Positions 52,680 to 60,625 of a stretch of DNA of 62,677 nucleotides are shown piece by piece (position 1 is the stretch's first letter; the number at the start of each line of letters is the position of its first letter). Both the position numbers and the translations under genes were made by a program. Under the pieces are notes generated by a model, which saw only the letters and a program-made list of their open reading frames with translations, was not told the DNA's origin and did no database searches. Origin of the DNA: Alistipes sp. (GTDB taxonomy: Bacteria > Bacteroidota > Bacteroidia > Bacteroidales > Rikenellaceae); contig JAGCLL010000031.1 of the NCBI GenBank assembly GCA_017647025.1, positions 1 to 62,677 on the forward strand. Reading direction: 5' to 3'.

Positions 52680-53276
52680 ATGAAAAATATCCTAATTGTT
52701 GCACCTACGGTGCGTGAGAATAAGAATATCCGCCTTGCGATTGAACGCAAGGGCGAAGAGTTGAAAAATCGCTACACCGTGGCATTTAGCGGTATTGGTA
52801 AGGCTGCCGCTGCGGCAACTCTTACTCGCCACCTCTTGCAGGCAGAACAACCCTACGACCTTGTTGCAGTGATTGGCTACGCCGCAGGTACGCTCGGTTT
52901 TAAGCAGGGCGAAATAGTTGTGCCAAATTCGGTGCAGTACCACGATGCCGATATTCCAGAGGGCTTTATTCCGGAGATTACTGATGCTCGAAAGTTGCTC
53001 GGTACTGACAATGTTACCGTCTTTACGGGCGACTCATTCGTAAATGCTCGCTCGGTGGCGGAGATTAAGGCTCGTTTTGGCGTGGAAAGGGCGATTTTCG
53101 ATATGGAGATTGGAGCTATCGCTATCGCTTGTGAGATGTGTGGCAATGTACCTCTCGTGGCGGTTAAGGTTATATCGGATGTGCCCGAGGATGGTCATAC
53201 CGAGTTGTCATATGAAGAGTTTGCAAATACCTGGACTGACTTCTCTCCAATTTTGGATAAAGTAGATACATTTTAA
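52680..53276 (+). CDS. MTA/SAH nucleosidase-like phosphorylase
   Basis: This 198-residue enzyme belongs to the purine-nucleoside phosphorylase superfamily, in the MTA/SAH nucleosidase (Pfs/MtnN) branch, which cleaves adenine from methylthioadenosine and S-adenosylhomocysteine. Visible parts are FSGIGKAAAAATLT, VIGYAAGTLGFKQGEIVVP, the ribose-site motif DMEIGAIAIAC, and VKVISDVPEDGH with the catalytic aspartate. It is shorter than the usual 230 residues. It is 17 bases after the riboflavin kinase gene. Confidence 0.82.
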   Translation: MKNILIVAPTVRENKNIRLAIERKGEELKNRYTVAFSGIGKAAAAATLTRHLLQAEQPYDLVAVIGYAAGTLGFKQGEIVVPNSVQYHDADIPEGFIPEITDARKLLGTDNVTVFTGDSFVNARSVAEIKARFGVERAIFDMEIGAIAIACEMCGNVPLVAVKVISDVPEDGHTELSYEEFANTWTDFSPILDKVDTF

Positions 53277-53278
53277 CC

Positions 53279-53791
53279 GTGAAACGCATAGGAGTCATAT
53301 CCGACACACACGGCACCTTTGACGAGGTGCTGCGTGAGTTTTTGCGAGATGTTGATGAGATTTGGCATGCAGGTGATATTGGCTCTATCGAGTTGGCAGA
53401 CGAGATTGCGAAGTTCAAGCCTCTGCGTGCAGTCTATGGCAATATAGATGGAGGAAATACTCGTTATGCCTATCAACCGTTCTCATTTTTCAAGGTTGAG
53501 GATGTGCCTGTGCTGATAACCCATATTGGAGGCTATCCTCGCCACTACTCACCACAAGCATTACAGAAAATTCAGGCGTGCCGACCAAAGATTTTCGTAT
53601 CGGGACACTCGCATATTTTGCGTGTGGAGTACGATAAGGTTTACGAAATGCTACACCTCAACCCTGGGGCAGCAGGGTGCTATGGCTTCCATAAGGTGCG
53701 TACTGCCTTGCGTTTTACCATTGATGGCGAAACAATCAAAGATATGGAACTTGGCGAATGGCCGAGGGCAGGACATAAGGTTCAATTATAG
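53279..53791 (+). CDS. YfcE-type metallophosphoesterase
   Basis: This 170-residue protein has the calcineurin-like phosphoesterase core: GVISDTHG (metal-binding Asp and His), WHAGDIG, AVYGNIDGG and FVSGHSHILRV, then HLNPGAAG. It belongs to the small MJ0936/YfcE class of phosphodiesterases. The start is a GTG at 53279, 2 bases after the previous stop. It is the last gene before a dispersed element and terminator. Confidence 0.9.
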   Translation: MKRIGVISDTHGTFDEVLREFLRDVDEIWHAGDIGSIELADEIAKFKPLRAVYGNIDGGNTRYAYQPFSFFKVEDVPVLITHIGGYPRHYSPQALQKIQACRPKIFVSGHSHILRVEYDKVYEMLHLNPGAAGCYGFHKVRTALRFTIDGETIKDMELGEWPRAGHKVQL

Positions 53792-53903
53792 TTGAGAGTT
53801 GAGAACCGACGCCAAACCGAGAGCAAAGGGTGCTTGCACGCTTTGCCGAGGTGCGAAGGAGGAAAAGCCTGCAAAGCAGGATTAGTTGAGAGTTGAGAGT
53901 TGA
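53791..53903 (-). repeat. Dispersed element, family 2, copy 2, with flanking GAGAGTT words
   Basis: The core element covers 53802-53884 and, read on the minus strand, begins with the hairpin CCTGC-TTT-GCAGG, then GCTTTTCCTCCTTCGCACC and CTCTCGGTTTG, as in the copy at 12736. Here the flanks are GTTGAGAGTTGAG words (53791-53803 and 53885-53903) rather than GCATT words. Confidence 0.8.
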
Positions 53904-53930
53904 AAAAACTTCTAACTCCTAACTAAAAAA

Positions 53931-53952
53931 AAAAGAGCCCGCAGGCTCTTTT
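53931..53952. terminator. Bidirectional intrinsic terminator
   Basis: AAAAGAGCC and GGCTCTTTT form a 9-bp stem around CGCA, with A and T runs on both sides. It separates the converging phosphoesterase and acyltransferase genes. Confidence 0.92.
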
Positions 53953-53954
53953 TT

Positions 53955-55316
53955 TTATTTAAGTAGGTTGTCCAACCTTTCGTAGATGCTTGTGCGTAGG
54001 TCACGCAACTTGTTGATAGCAGGTCTGTTGCTGCGCTTGACATATCTGCAAGTTCCGATAAAACGCCAGAATAGACGCATATAGTTCCACGCCAAAACAA
54101 ACATAAATGGGAATGCTACCAAGTATCCCAATGCCCACCATATATTTGCAAATATAGCCAAAAGCACGAATGGCAAGATAAGGCATATAGGTACTGATAC
54201 GAATACACTCACTCCCACATGGAACGATGAGTAGAACATTCTATCCTTAATCCACGCTTTGAGGAAGATCTTTGGAATGAGGAACAAGAGTCCTGTCGGA
54301 ATAATCGATACGATGAAGAGTGGCAACAGGATAAGTAACCACAAACCTCGCAATATCGCCATCGGCAACTTGTGGTTGCGGATAAAGAGCCAGTCACGGA
54401 TGCGCAACTTCTTTAAGCCCTTGTGCAACTCTGCTGTGTCCTCGTAAATCTTCTCCATCTCTTCTGGATGCTCTTTGGTAGCCTCCTGCAATGCCGACAC
54501 CAACTTCTGGTCGGAGAGCAATCGTGAAGGGAGATAATTGAACTTGTAACCGTGCTCGATAGCATACTTGCGACCATATCCCGTTTCACGGAGGAAATCG
54601 ATTTGGTCGTAGTGCTCCAAGTCTTCGATGTTGAGCATCAACTCCTTGATGCGCTCTCGTACAATATCGTTGATTTTAAGCATTGTAGCACGAGGCTCCT
54701 CCTTATACTCTTCGTAGTAAGGCTTCAAAGAGATAGGCTCACCGAAGCGGATAAGCATATCGGTGCGGGCGTGGAAGTAGTTTGAGTAGTGGTTTGCCGA
54801 AGGCAAAATCATAACATCACGCTCGAAGTTGAACTTCTCTGCCGCCTCGAATGCAATTTTGAGATAGCCAATCTTGAATGTTCCCAACCAGCGCTTGTCC
54901 TGGTGACCTGCCTCTGGGTACATCATAAGAGTCTCGCCATCGCAGAGAGCATTGCTCGATGCATTCATCGTATCTTTATTCTTCGACACTGCCGAATAGC
55001 CCTCGTGGCTCATACGGTAAGCAGGGAGCATACCTATTTTGCGAAGGAATGCACCAGCGATAGGATTGTTGAATACATTTGCTCGTGCAATGAAATTCAT
55101 TCGACGGTCGGTAATGTTGAGCACCACGCTCAATGGGTCGTTCAAACAGTTTTGATGGTTTGATACCACTACGCAAGGTGTACCGTTGACAGGTACATTT
55201 TCAATACCCACCATATGCTCCTTGCGGAAGTATAGTCCAGAGTTCACAAACTGTAAGTAATAGCGAAAAGCCTTTAATAGTAGGTTGTGATCTCTCGGTT
55301 TTAACTCTTTGCTCAT
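53955..55316 (-). CDS. PlsC-type glycerolipid acyltransferase, extended
   Basis: This 453-residue protein has an acyltransferase domain in its first half: the motif VVVSNHQNCLNDP, followed by NFIARANVF, a block IV-like YPEAGHQDK and a middle helical region. Two to three membrane helices lie at about residues 315-400. The histidine is followed by aspartate after five residues (HX5D), not the usual four, so the catalytic motif is a variant. Glycerol-phosphate or lysophospholipid acylation is inferred. A well-spaced promoter lies upstream. Confidence 0.8.
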   Translation of the reverse strand: MSKELKPRDHNLLLKAFRYYLQFVNSGLYFRKEHMVGIENVPVNGTPCVVVSNHQNCLNDPLSVVLNITDRRMNFIARANVFNNPIAGAFLRKIGMLPAYRMSHEGYSAVSKNKDTMNASSNALCDGETLMMYPEAGHQDKRWLGTFKIGYLKIAFEAAEKFNFERDVMILPSANHYSNYFHARTDMLIRFGEPISLKPYYEEYKEEPRATMLKINDIVRERIKELMLNIEDLEHYDQIDFLRETGYGRKYAIEHGYKFNYLPSRLLSDQKLVSALQEATKEHPEEMEKIYEDTAELHKGLKKLRIRDWLFIRNHKLPMAILRGLWLLILLPLFIVSIIPTGLLFLIPKIFLKAWIKDRMFYSSFHVGVSVFVSVPICLILPFVLLAIFANIWWALGYLVAFPFMFVLAWNYMRLFWRFIGTCRYVKRSNRPAINKLRDLRTSIYERLDNLLK

Positions 55317-55342
55317 ATCAGTAAAATGTTAAATTTCGACCA

Positions 55343-55372
55343 CAAATATAACTAATTTATTCTATATGGCAA
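55343..55372 (-). promoter_or_regulatory. Promoter of the acyltransferase (TTG-N19-TATATTTG)
   Basis: On the minus strand TTG (complement of 55370-55372) and TATATTTG (complement of 55343-55350) are 19 bases apart. The ATG is 27 bases beyond the -7 box. Confidence 0.78.
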
Positions 55373-55507
55373 TAGGAATGTTCAATTTGGGCATTTATAC
55401 CTACTCGTTAAGTACGATATTTGATTGTATGTCGAAGGACTTTGCGGACAGCAGAGGCGCTGATTAACTTTTAATGCTTAATTTTTATCTTTTTAACTAA
55501 AAATTTC

Positions 55508-55515
55508 TATCTTTG
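55508..55515 (+). promoter_or_regulatory. Bacteroidetes -7 box (TATCTTTG) of the aminotransferase operon
   Basis: TATCTTTG lies 18 bases before the ATG at 55534 and fits TAnnTTTG. No TTG is seen at 19-21 bases upstream; a run of T residues lies there. Confidence 0.6.
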
Positions 55516-55533
55516 TAGCAAATTAGAATTGTT

Positions 55534-56733
55534 ATGCCAAAAATTTCAGAACGAGCCATATTAATGCCGGCTTCGCCTATCCGTAGGCTTGCTCCGCTAG
55601 CCGAGGAGGCAAAAAAGCGTGGTACGAAGGTCTATCATTTGAATATCGGTCAGCCCGATATTAAAACGCCACAGGTGGCACTCGATGCCATCCGCAATAT
55701 CGACCGTGAGATTTTGGAGTATAGTCCGAGTGATGGTTTTCTCTCTTTGCGTGAGAAACTGGTGGGCTACTATGACCAATACCAGATAAAACTCTCGCCA
55801 GACGATATAATCGTTACGGCAGGAGGCTCGGAGGCGGTGTTGTTCGCCTTTATGTCGTGCCTCAATCCGGGCGATGAGATTATCGTTCCAGAGCCTGCTT
55901 ACGCCAACTATATGGCATTTGCGGTGTCGGCAGGTGCGGTAATCCGTCCAATCACTTCGACCATCGAGAATGGTTTTGCATTGCCTTCGATAGAGCAATT
56001 CGAGGCGTTGATTAATGAGCGTACACGAGGCATTTTGATTTGCAATCCAAATAACCCTACGGGTTACCTCTATACCCGCAAGGAGATGAATCGTATTCGC
56101 GATTTGGTAAAGAAACACGATTTGTTCCTCTTCTCCGACGAGGTCTATCGTGAGTTTATCTATACGGGCTCTCCATATATCTCGGCGTGCCACTTGGAGG
56201 GTATCGAGGAGAATGTGGTGCTGATTGACTCGGTGTCGAAGCGATACTCGGAGTGTGGTATCCGTATCGGTGCATTTATTACCAAGAATAAGGCGCTGCG
56301 TGCTGCGGTTATGAAGTTCTGTCAGGCTCGTTTGTCGCCACCGCTACTCGGTCAAATTGCTGCCGAGGCGTCAATTGACGCTCCAAGAGAGTATGCAATT
56401 CACACCTATGAGGAGTATATCGAGCGTCGCAACTGCTTGGTCGATGAGTTGAATAAGATTGATGGCGTATTTTCGCCAATTCCGATGGGAGCATTTTATA
56501 CGATTGCACGACTTCCGATTGATGATAGCGACAAGTTCTGCGAGTGGTGTTTGCGTGAGTTCGAGTACGAGGGAGCCACAGTGATGCTTGCACCGGCTTC
56601 GGGTTTCTACTCTGAGCCTGGCTTAGGTAAAGACGAGGTTCGTATTGCCTACATTCTCGAAAAAGAAGAGTTGAAGAAGGCAATTCGCATCCTCGGCAAA
56701 GCCATCGAAGCATACAATAAAATAGAAAAATAA
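55534..56733 (+). CDS. PLP-dependent aminotransferase (class I, aspartate type)
   Basis: This 399-residue fold type I enzyme transfers amino groups with pyridoxal phosphate. It shows LNIGQPDIKTP, VTAGGSEAVLFAF, ICNPNNPTGYLYT, SDEVYREF and the PLP-lysine segment SVSKRYSECGIRIG (lysine near residue 236), then a terminal arginine in KDEVRIAYI. Aspartate is the most likely donor, but specificity is not proven. It is followed 2 bases later by rarA, so both share a transcript. Confidence 0.93.
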   Translation: MPKISERAILMPASPIRRLAPLAEEAKKRGTKVYHLNIGQPDIKTPQVALDAIRNIDREILEYSPSDGFLSLREKLVGYYDQYQIKLSPDDIIVTAGGSEAVLFAFMSCLNPGDEIIVPEPAYANYMAFAVSAGAVIRPITSTIENGFALPSIEQFEALINERTRGILICNPNNPTGYLYTRKEMNRIRDLVKKHDLFLFSDEVYREFIYTGSPYISACHLEGIEENVVLIDSVSKRYSECGIRIGAFITKNKALRAAVMKFCQARLSPPLLGQIAAEASIDAPREYAIHTYEEYIERRNCLVDELNKIDGVFSPIPMGAFYTIARLPIDDSDKFCEWCLREFEYEGATVMLAPASGFYSEPGLGKDEVRIAYILEKEELKKAIRILGKAIEAYNKIEK

Positions 56734-56735
56734 CT

Positions 56736-58010
56736 ATGTCGGCACCTTTAGCTGAGAGGCTTCGTCCTCAGTCGCTCGAAGACTACATCGGTCAGCAACA
56801 CCTGGTCGGTGAGGGGGGTGTTTTCCGTCGTTTTATCGAGGCGGGGAATGTTCCGTCATTTATTCTGTGGGGACCTCCGGGGGTGGGTAAAACTACGCTT
56901 GCCAAAATCGTGGCAAATGCCCTCGAAAGGCCATTCTATACACTTTCGGCTGTAACTTCGGGCGTGAAGGAGGTGCGAGAGGTTATCGAATCGGCAAAAA
57001 ATCAGAAGTTCTTTTCGGCAAAGACGCCGCTTCTGTTTATAGATGAAATTCATCGCTTCAACAAGTCGCAGCAAGACTCACTGCTTGGTGCGGTGGAGCA
57101 GGGTGTTATAACTCTTATTGGTGCGACCACCGAAAACCCATCCTTCGAGGTTATATCTCCGCTTTTGAGTCGTTGTCAGGTCTATACTTTGAAGCCGATG
57201 CAGGATGCCGACTTGGAGCATCTGCTCAATCGTGCTTTGACCACCGACGAGGAGTTGAAAAAACGCAATATCAAGGTCGAGGAGTCGGCTGCATTGTTCC
57301 GCTTTGCGGGTGGCGATGCTCGAAAATTGCTCAATATCTTGGATATTATAACCTCCTCTCGTGAGGGCAATTTGACAATTACCGACGACCTCGTTACGGA
57401 AGTGTTGCAACAAAATATCGCCTTATACGACAAGAATGGCGAGCAACACTACGATGTTATCTCGGCATTCATAAAGAGCGTGCGTGGTAGCGATCCGAAT
57501 GCGGCAATCTACTACTTGGCACGAATGTTGGCAGGTGGAGAGGAACCTCGCTTTATTGCTCGTCGCTTGGTGATTTTGGCTTCGGAGGATATTGGCTTGG
57601 CAAATCCGAATGCGTTGTTGCTAGCGAATGCCTGCTTCGATACGGTGCATAAGATTGGAATGCCGGAGGCTCGCATAACTTTGGCTGAAACGACGATTTA
57701 TCTCGCCACTTCGCAGAAGAGTAACTCGGCATATATGGCGATAAATGAGGCACTTGCCTTTGTTAATAAGGATACAAACCTTCGCCCTGTGCCGTTGCAT
57801 TTGCGCAACGCAGTAACCGATTTGATGGCAGAGCAGGGCTATGGCGCAGACTACAAGTATGCTCACGACTACAAGGGTAACTTCGTGGAGCAGGAGTTTA
57901 TGCCAGAGAGCCTTAAAGGTACGCAGTTCTACCACCCAAACATTGAAAATCAAACCGAACAACGCATAGCCGAGCGTATGCAGTTGTTGTGGAAAAATAA
58001 ATATAAATAG
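56736..58010 (+). CDS. rarA: RarA, replication-associated AAA+ ATPase
   Basis: RarA (MgsA) acts at stalled replication forks. The 424-residue protein has Walker A GPPGVGKT (residues about 46-53), Walker B LLFIDEIHRFNKSQQD, sensor I TENPSFEV and the C-terminal oligomerisation domain with DPNAAIYYLARMLAGGEEPRFIARR. The N-terminus PLAERLRPQSLEDYIGQ is typical. It lies between the aminotransferase and the esterase with almost no gap. Confidence 0.97.
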   Translation: MSAPLAERLRPQSLEDYIGQQHLVGEGGVFRRFIEAGNVPSFILWGPPGVGKTTLAKIVANALERPFYTLSAVTSGVKEVREVIESAKNQKFFSAKTPLLFIDEIHRFNKSQQDSLLGAVEQGVITLIGATTENPSFEVISPLLSRCQVYTLKPMQDADLEHLLNRALTTDEELKKRNIKVEESAALFRFAGGDARKLLNILDIITSSREGNLTITDDLVTEVLQQNIALYDKNGEQHYDVISAFIKSVRGSDPNAAIYYLARMLAGGEEPRFIARRLVILASEDIGLANPNALLLANACFDTVHKIGMPEARITLAETTIYLATSQKSNSAYMAINEALAFVNKDTNLRPVPLHLRNAVTDLMAEQGYGADYKYAHDYKGNFVEQEFMPESLKGTQFYHPNIENQTEQRIAERMQLLWKNKYK

Positions 58011-58011
58011 G

Positions 58012-58950
58012 ATGAAAAGACTTATACTTTTTACGATTTTGATTTTTACTATGGCGATAACAATGGCACAAACCCAACCTACGACACACTGCTTTGCAGA
58101 GGGTGAGAAGCCGTTGTATCTCGACCACTATCGTGCCGAGGGCGAGGGATTGCACCCTTGCGTATTGTTCGCTTTTGGTGGCGGTTTTTCGCACGGAAGT
58201 CGTGCCGATGAACGCTATATACCATATTTTAATATGCTTATGGCGCAAGGCTTCGATGTTGTGTCGATAGATTATCGCCTTGGTATGGCATATACGCTCG
58301 ATAAAACGGAGGATGTAGGTCCTATGGAGGGTGCGTGGGCAATGTATCGCTCCGTGAACTATGCCGCCGAAGATGTGCTGCGAGCATTGGACTATATTCT
58401 TGTCAATGCCGAGAAGTTGGGTATAGATCAGTCGCAAGTTGTGGCGAGTGGATCGAGCGCTGGTGCGATTGCGGTATTGCAGGCTGAAAACTACATCTCA
58501 AATCGCTCAAAGTATGCAAAGAGTCTGCCTGAGAATTTCAACTTTGCAGGTGTTGTAGCCTTTGCGGGTGCGATATATTCCGTGCTTGGCGAGCCAAAAT
58601 GGGGTGCAACACCTTGTCCTATGATGCTATTTCACGGCAATGCAGACCGCAATGTGCCATATCGCAAAGCAACAATCCTCGCAACAGGTTTCTATGGCTC
58701 GGACTATATCGCTGAACAGTTGCACAATCTCGATGCCACTTACTATTTCCACTCTGCTCACTATCGTGATCACGCTCTTGCTCTGACTCCGCTGACCGAC
58801 AACCACGACGAGATAATCTCATTTTTGCATCGTTGTGTTCTCGGTGGCGAGAAGATGCAACACACCAACGAGTATGTTGCCGAAGGGGTAGAGCCTTGCG
58901 AAACACAATTCACCATTCAAGAGTATTTGAACTCTAACTACTCAAATTAG
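58012..58950 (+). CDS. Secreted alpha/beta hydrolase (carboxylesterase-like)
   Basis: This 312-residue exported enzyme has a signal peptide ending in ITMAQ. Catalytic elements of the alpha/beta-hydrolase fold are visible: oxyanion-type FGGGFSHGS, nucleophile elbow GSSAG, acid in HGNADRNVP and the histidine in HYRDHALAL. It resembles the carboxylesterase/acetyl-xylan-esterase-like families. Substrate unknown. It is the last gene of the operon and is followed by a strong terminator. Confidence 0.82.
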   Translation: MKRLILFTILIFTMAITMAQTQPTTHCFAEGEKPLYLDHYRAEGEGLHPCVLFAFGGGFSHGSRADERYIPYFNMLMAQGFDVVSIDYRLGMAYTLDKTEDVGPMEGAWAMYRSVNYAAEDVLRALDYILVNAEKLGIDQSQVVASGSSAGAIAVLQAENYISNRSKYAKSLPENFNFAGVVAFAGAIYSVLGEPKWGATPCPMMLFHGNADRNVPYRKATILATGFYGSDYIAEQLHNLDATYYFHSAHYRDHALALTPLTDNHDEIISFLHRCVLGGEKMQHTNEYVAEGVEPCETQFTIQEYLNSNYSN

Positions 58951-58965
58951 AACGCAAATAGCAAC

Positions 58966-58996
58966 AAAAAATCGTGGCAATTCGCCACGATTTTTT
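58966..58996. terminator. Bidirectional intrinsic terminator
   Basis: AAAAAATCGTGGC and GCCACGATTTTTT form a 13-bp stem around AATTC, followed by T residues. It lies between the converging esterase and CBM9-like genes. Confidence 0.93.
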
Positions 58997-59000
58997 TTGT

Positions 59001-59714
59001 CTATTCAAACTCTATCGCCTTGAAGTATTCAGGGCAGTGGAAACGAGGCTTTGGAAGCGGTACGGGTTGCCACGAGATAAAGTGCGACTCCTCTGGACGG
59101 TTGCCACATTTGTAGAGATTGGCTGTGATTTTCAATCCATCCCAACTCTCTACCTTATCCTTGAAGAAAATGGATGTTGGCAGTACCATTGTCAGTGACC
59201 ACTCCAAATGGCCACGATGAATGCCAAAGGCCTCTGTGCCGAGGGTGGTTATGCGCTCCACCTGCGAGAGAATGTCGGCGCCTGCACGCACTGGGTTTTC
59301 GCCAGGCACTTCGTAGTAGCCAATCAGCATATAGCCGACGCAGTTCATCTCAACATTGTAGTAGGTCTTTCCGTCGAGCGACATATAAAATTCGCAAGCC
59401 GAATCTCTCCAAACCTCGCCATTGTCCTCGGCGAAACGAGCATAGGTCAACTCCTCCTTAACATCGAAGCGAACATAGAGTTTGTCACCAGTGTGGAATG
59501 CACGGAACTCAGTGTCGGGAGTATCAGGAAACTCCTCTGCCCAATTTGCGCACGCAATCTTCTCGGGCTTAATCTCGGCAAACACCTCATTGAGTGTTCT
59601 GCCAGTTAGGTCAATCTTTGAAATCTTCATTGCTGATTCTGTTTTTGGTGCTTGGTTGCACGATGTGGCAACAAAGGCCAGTATCGTCAACATCCCAAGC
59701 AGATATTTTTTCAT
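59001..59714 (-). CDS. CBM9-like carbohydrate-binding lipoprotein
   Basis: This 237-residue lipoprotein (MKKYLLGMLTILAFVATSC) has a beta-sandwich of the carbohydrate-binding family 9-like type: TEFRAFHTGDKLYVRFDVKE, then DSACEFYMSLDGKTYYNVEMN and a closing RFHCPEYFKAIEF. Bacteroidetes proteins of this kind are often annotated simply as CBM9-like; binding has rarely been tested. It is transcribed alone from a -7 box 41 bases upstream. Confidence 0.8.
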   Translation of the reverse strand: MKKYLLGMLTILAFVATSCNQAPKTESAMKISKIDLTGRTLNEVFAEIKPEKIACANWAEEFPDTPDTEFRAFHTGDKLYVRFDVKEELTYARFAEDNGEVWRDSACEFYMSLDGKTYYNVEMNCVGYMLIGYYEVPGENPVRAGADILSQVERITTLGTEAFGIHRGHLEWSLTMVLPTSIFFKDKVESWDGLKITANLYKCGNRPEESHFISWQPVPLPKPRFHCPEYFKAIEFE

Positions 59715-59754
59715 AGTTATAAAGGTTTTTTTGGGTTTTGCAATTTTGCTTACG

Positions 59755-59762
59755 CAAATATA
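59755..59762 (-). promoter_or_regulatory. Bacteroidetes -7 box (TATATTTG) of the CBM9-like gene
   Basis: On the minus strand this reads TATATTTG, 41 bases before the ATG at 59714. No well-spaced -33 element is visible. Confidence 0.5.
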
Positions 59763-59931
59763 GAGATATTTTTTGAAATTATTCGTACTCCCTCTCGCTT
59801 TTTTTCATTTTGCCAATAATAAAAGCCGCGCAAATTCGTTATCTAATCGTAGTAAATAGTTCTCGAATATTCAATTCTTGTCGTTGGCGAGAAATAGAAC
59901 ATTATATGAGTGTAAAAACTTTGAAAACTTT

Positions 59932-59963
59932 TTTGGTGTTTTGAGTTTTCTTTCATATCTTTG
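59932..59963 (+). promoter_or_regulatory. Promoter of the tetR-tolC-RND operon (TTTG-N20-TATCTTTG)
   Basis: TTTG at 59932-59935 and TATCTTTG at 59956-59963 are 20 bases apart. The tetR ATG at 59986 is 23 bases beyond. This also shows that the open frame beginning at 59878 is not the true start. The flanking 59763-59931 stretch shows no other feature. Confidence 0.78.
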
Positions 59964-59985
59964 CACCGTTGAAAATTGCGGAATT

Positions 59986-60603
59986 ATGGCAAAGCGTGAA
60001 GTTGTAATAAAGAGGGCGGCAGAGATGATTGCCGAGTTGGGCGTGAAGTCGTTGCGCGTAGATGACTTAGCACACGATTTGGCTGTTTCGAAACGCACTC
60101 TGTATGAGATGTTTGGCGATAAGGAGGAGTTGCTCTACCATAGCATCAAATATCTTTTGCAGAATGAGGCAATCGAAATCCAGACCAATGCTAACGAGGC
60201 ATATTCTGGTATTCCTGCACTCTTTGAGATTTTTGATGCGATGATGGCCCGCTCGGCGGTGCGCAAGCGTATTATGGGCAACTTGGCTAAGTTCTATCCA
60301 TTGTTGTATGAGCGCATAATGACCGAAAATAGAGATTATGGCTTGGCGATATTAAGGGAGAAATTAAATGCTCTTGTTAAGGAGGGATTGATTTCGGAGA
60401 TGGTTAATATAGACCTATCGATTACGATGTTCTACTACACTTCGATGGGATTGATGCATCGAAATGGTCGTTTGGTGTTGCCGAATGGTGTTACCGAGCA
60501 GGAGGCGTTCCACTATACGATTGTCAATTTCTTCCGAGGAATTGCAACATTGAAGGGCGTAGAGCAGATAGATAAGTATTTGGCAGAGAAGATAACAAAA
60601 TAG
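59986..60603 (+). CDS. TetR-family regulator of the efflux operon
   Basis: This 205-residue repressor-type protein has the TetR helix-turn-helix at residues about 20-55: LRVDDLAHDLAVSKRTLYEMFGDKEEL, here split as VSKRTLYEMFGDKEELLYHS. The C-terminal helical domain is the ligand-binding part. It lies directly upstream of tolC and an RND adaptor gene, so it most likely controls that operon and itself; the inducer is unknown. The start at 59986 is set by the promoter inside the longer open frame. Confidence 0.9.
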   Translation: MAKREVVIKRAAEMIAELGVKSLRVDDLAHDLAVSKRTLYEMFGDKEELLYHSIKYLLQNEAIEIQTNANEAYSGIPALFEIFDAMMARSAVRKRIMGNLAKFYPLLYERIMTENRDYGLAILREKLNALVKEGLISEMVNIDLSITMFYYTSMGLMHRNGRLVLPNGVTEQEAFHYTIVNFFRGIATLKGVEQIDKYLAEKITK

Positions 60604-60625
60604 TATAAATATATATATTGGTAAG

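Noticed and set aside
55366..55467. Small open frame of 33 codons before the aminotransferase gene
   Set aside because: It has an ATG and a stop, but no promoter or family resemblance could be seen, and it overlaps the promoter region of the divergent acyltransferase.
59878..59985. Longer N-terminus for the TetR regulator
   Set aside because: The upstream 36 codons contain the TTTG-N20-TATCTTTG promoter, and the family N-terminus begins near 59986.
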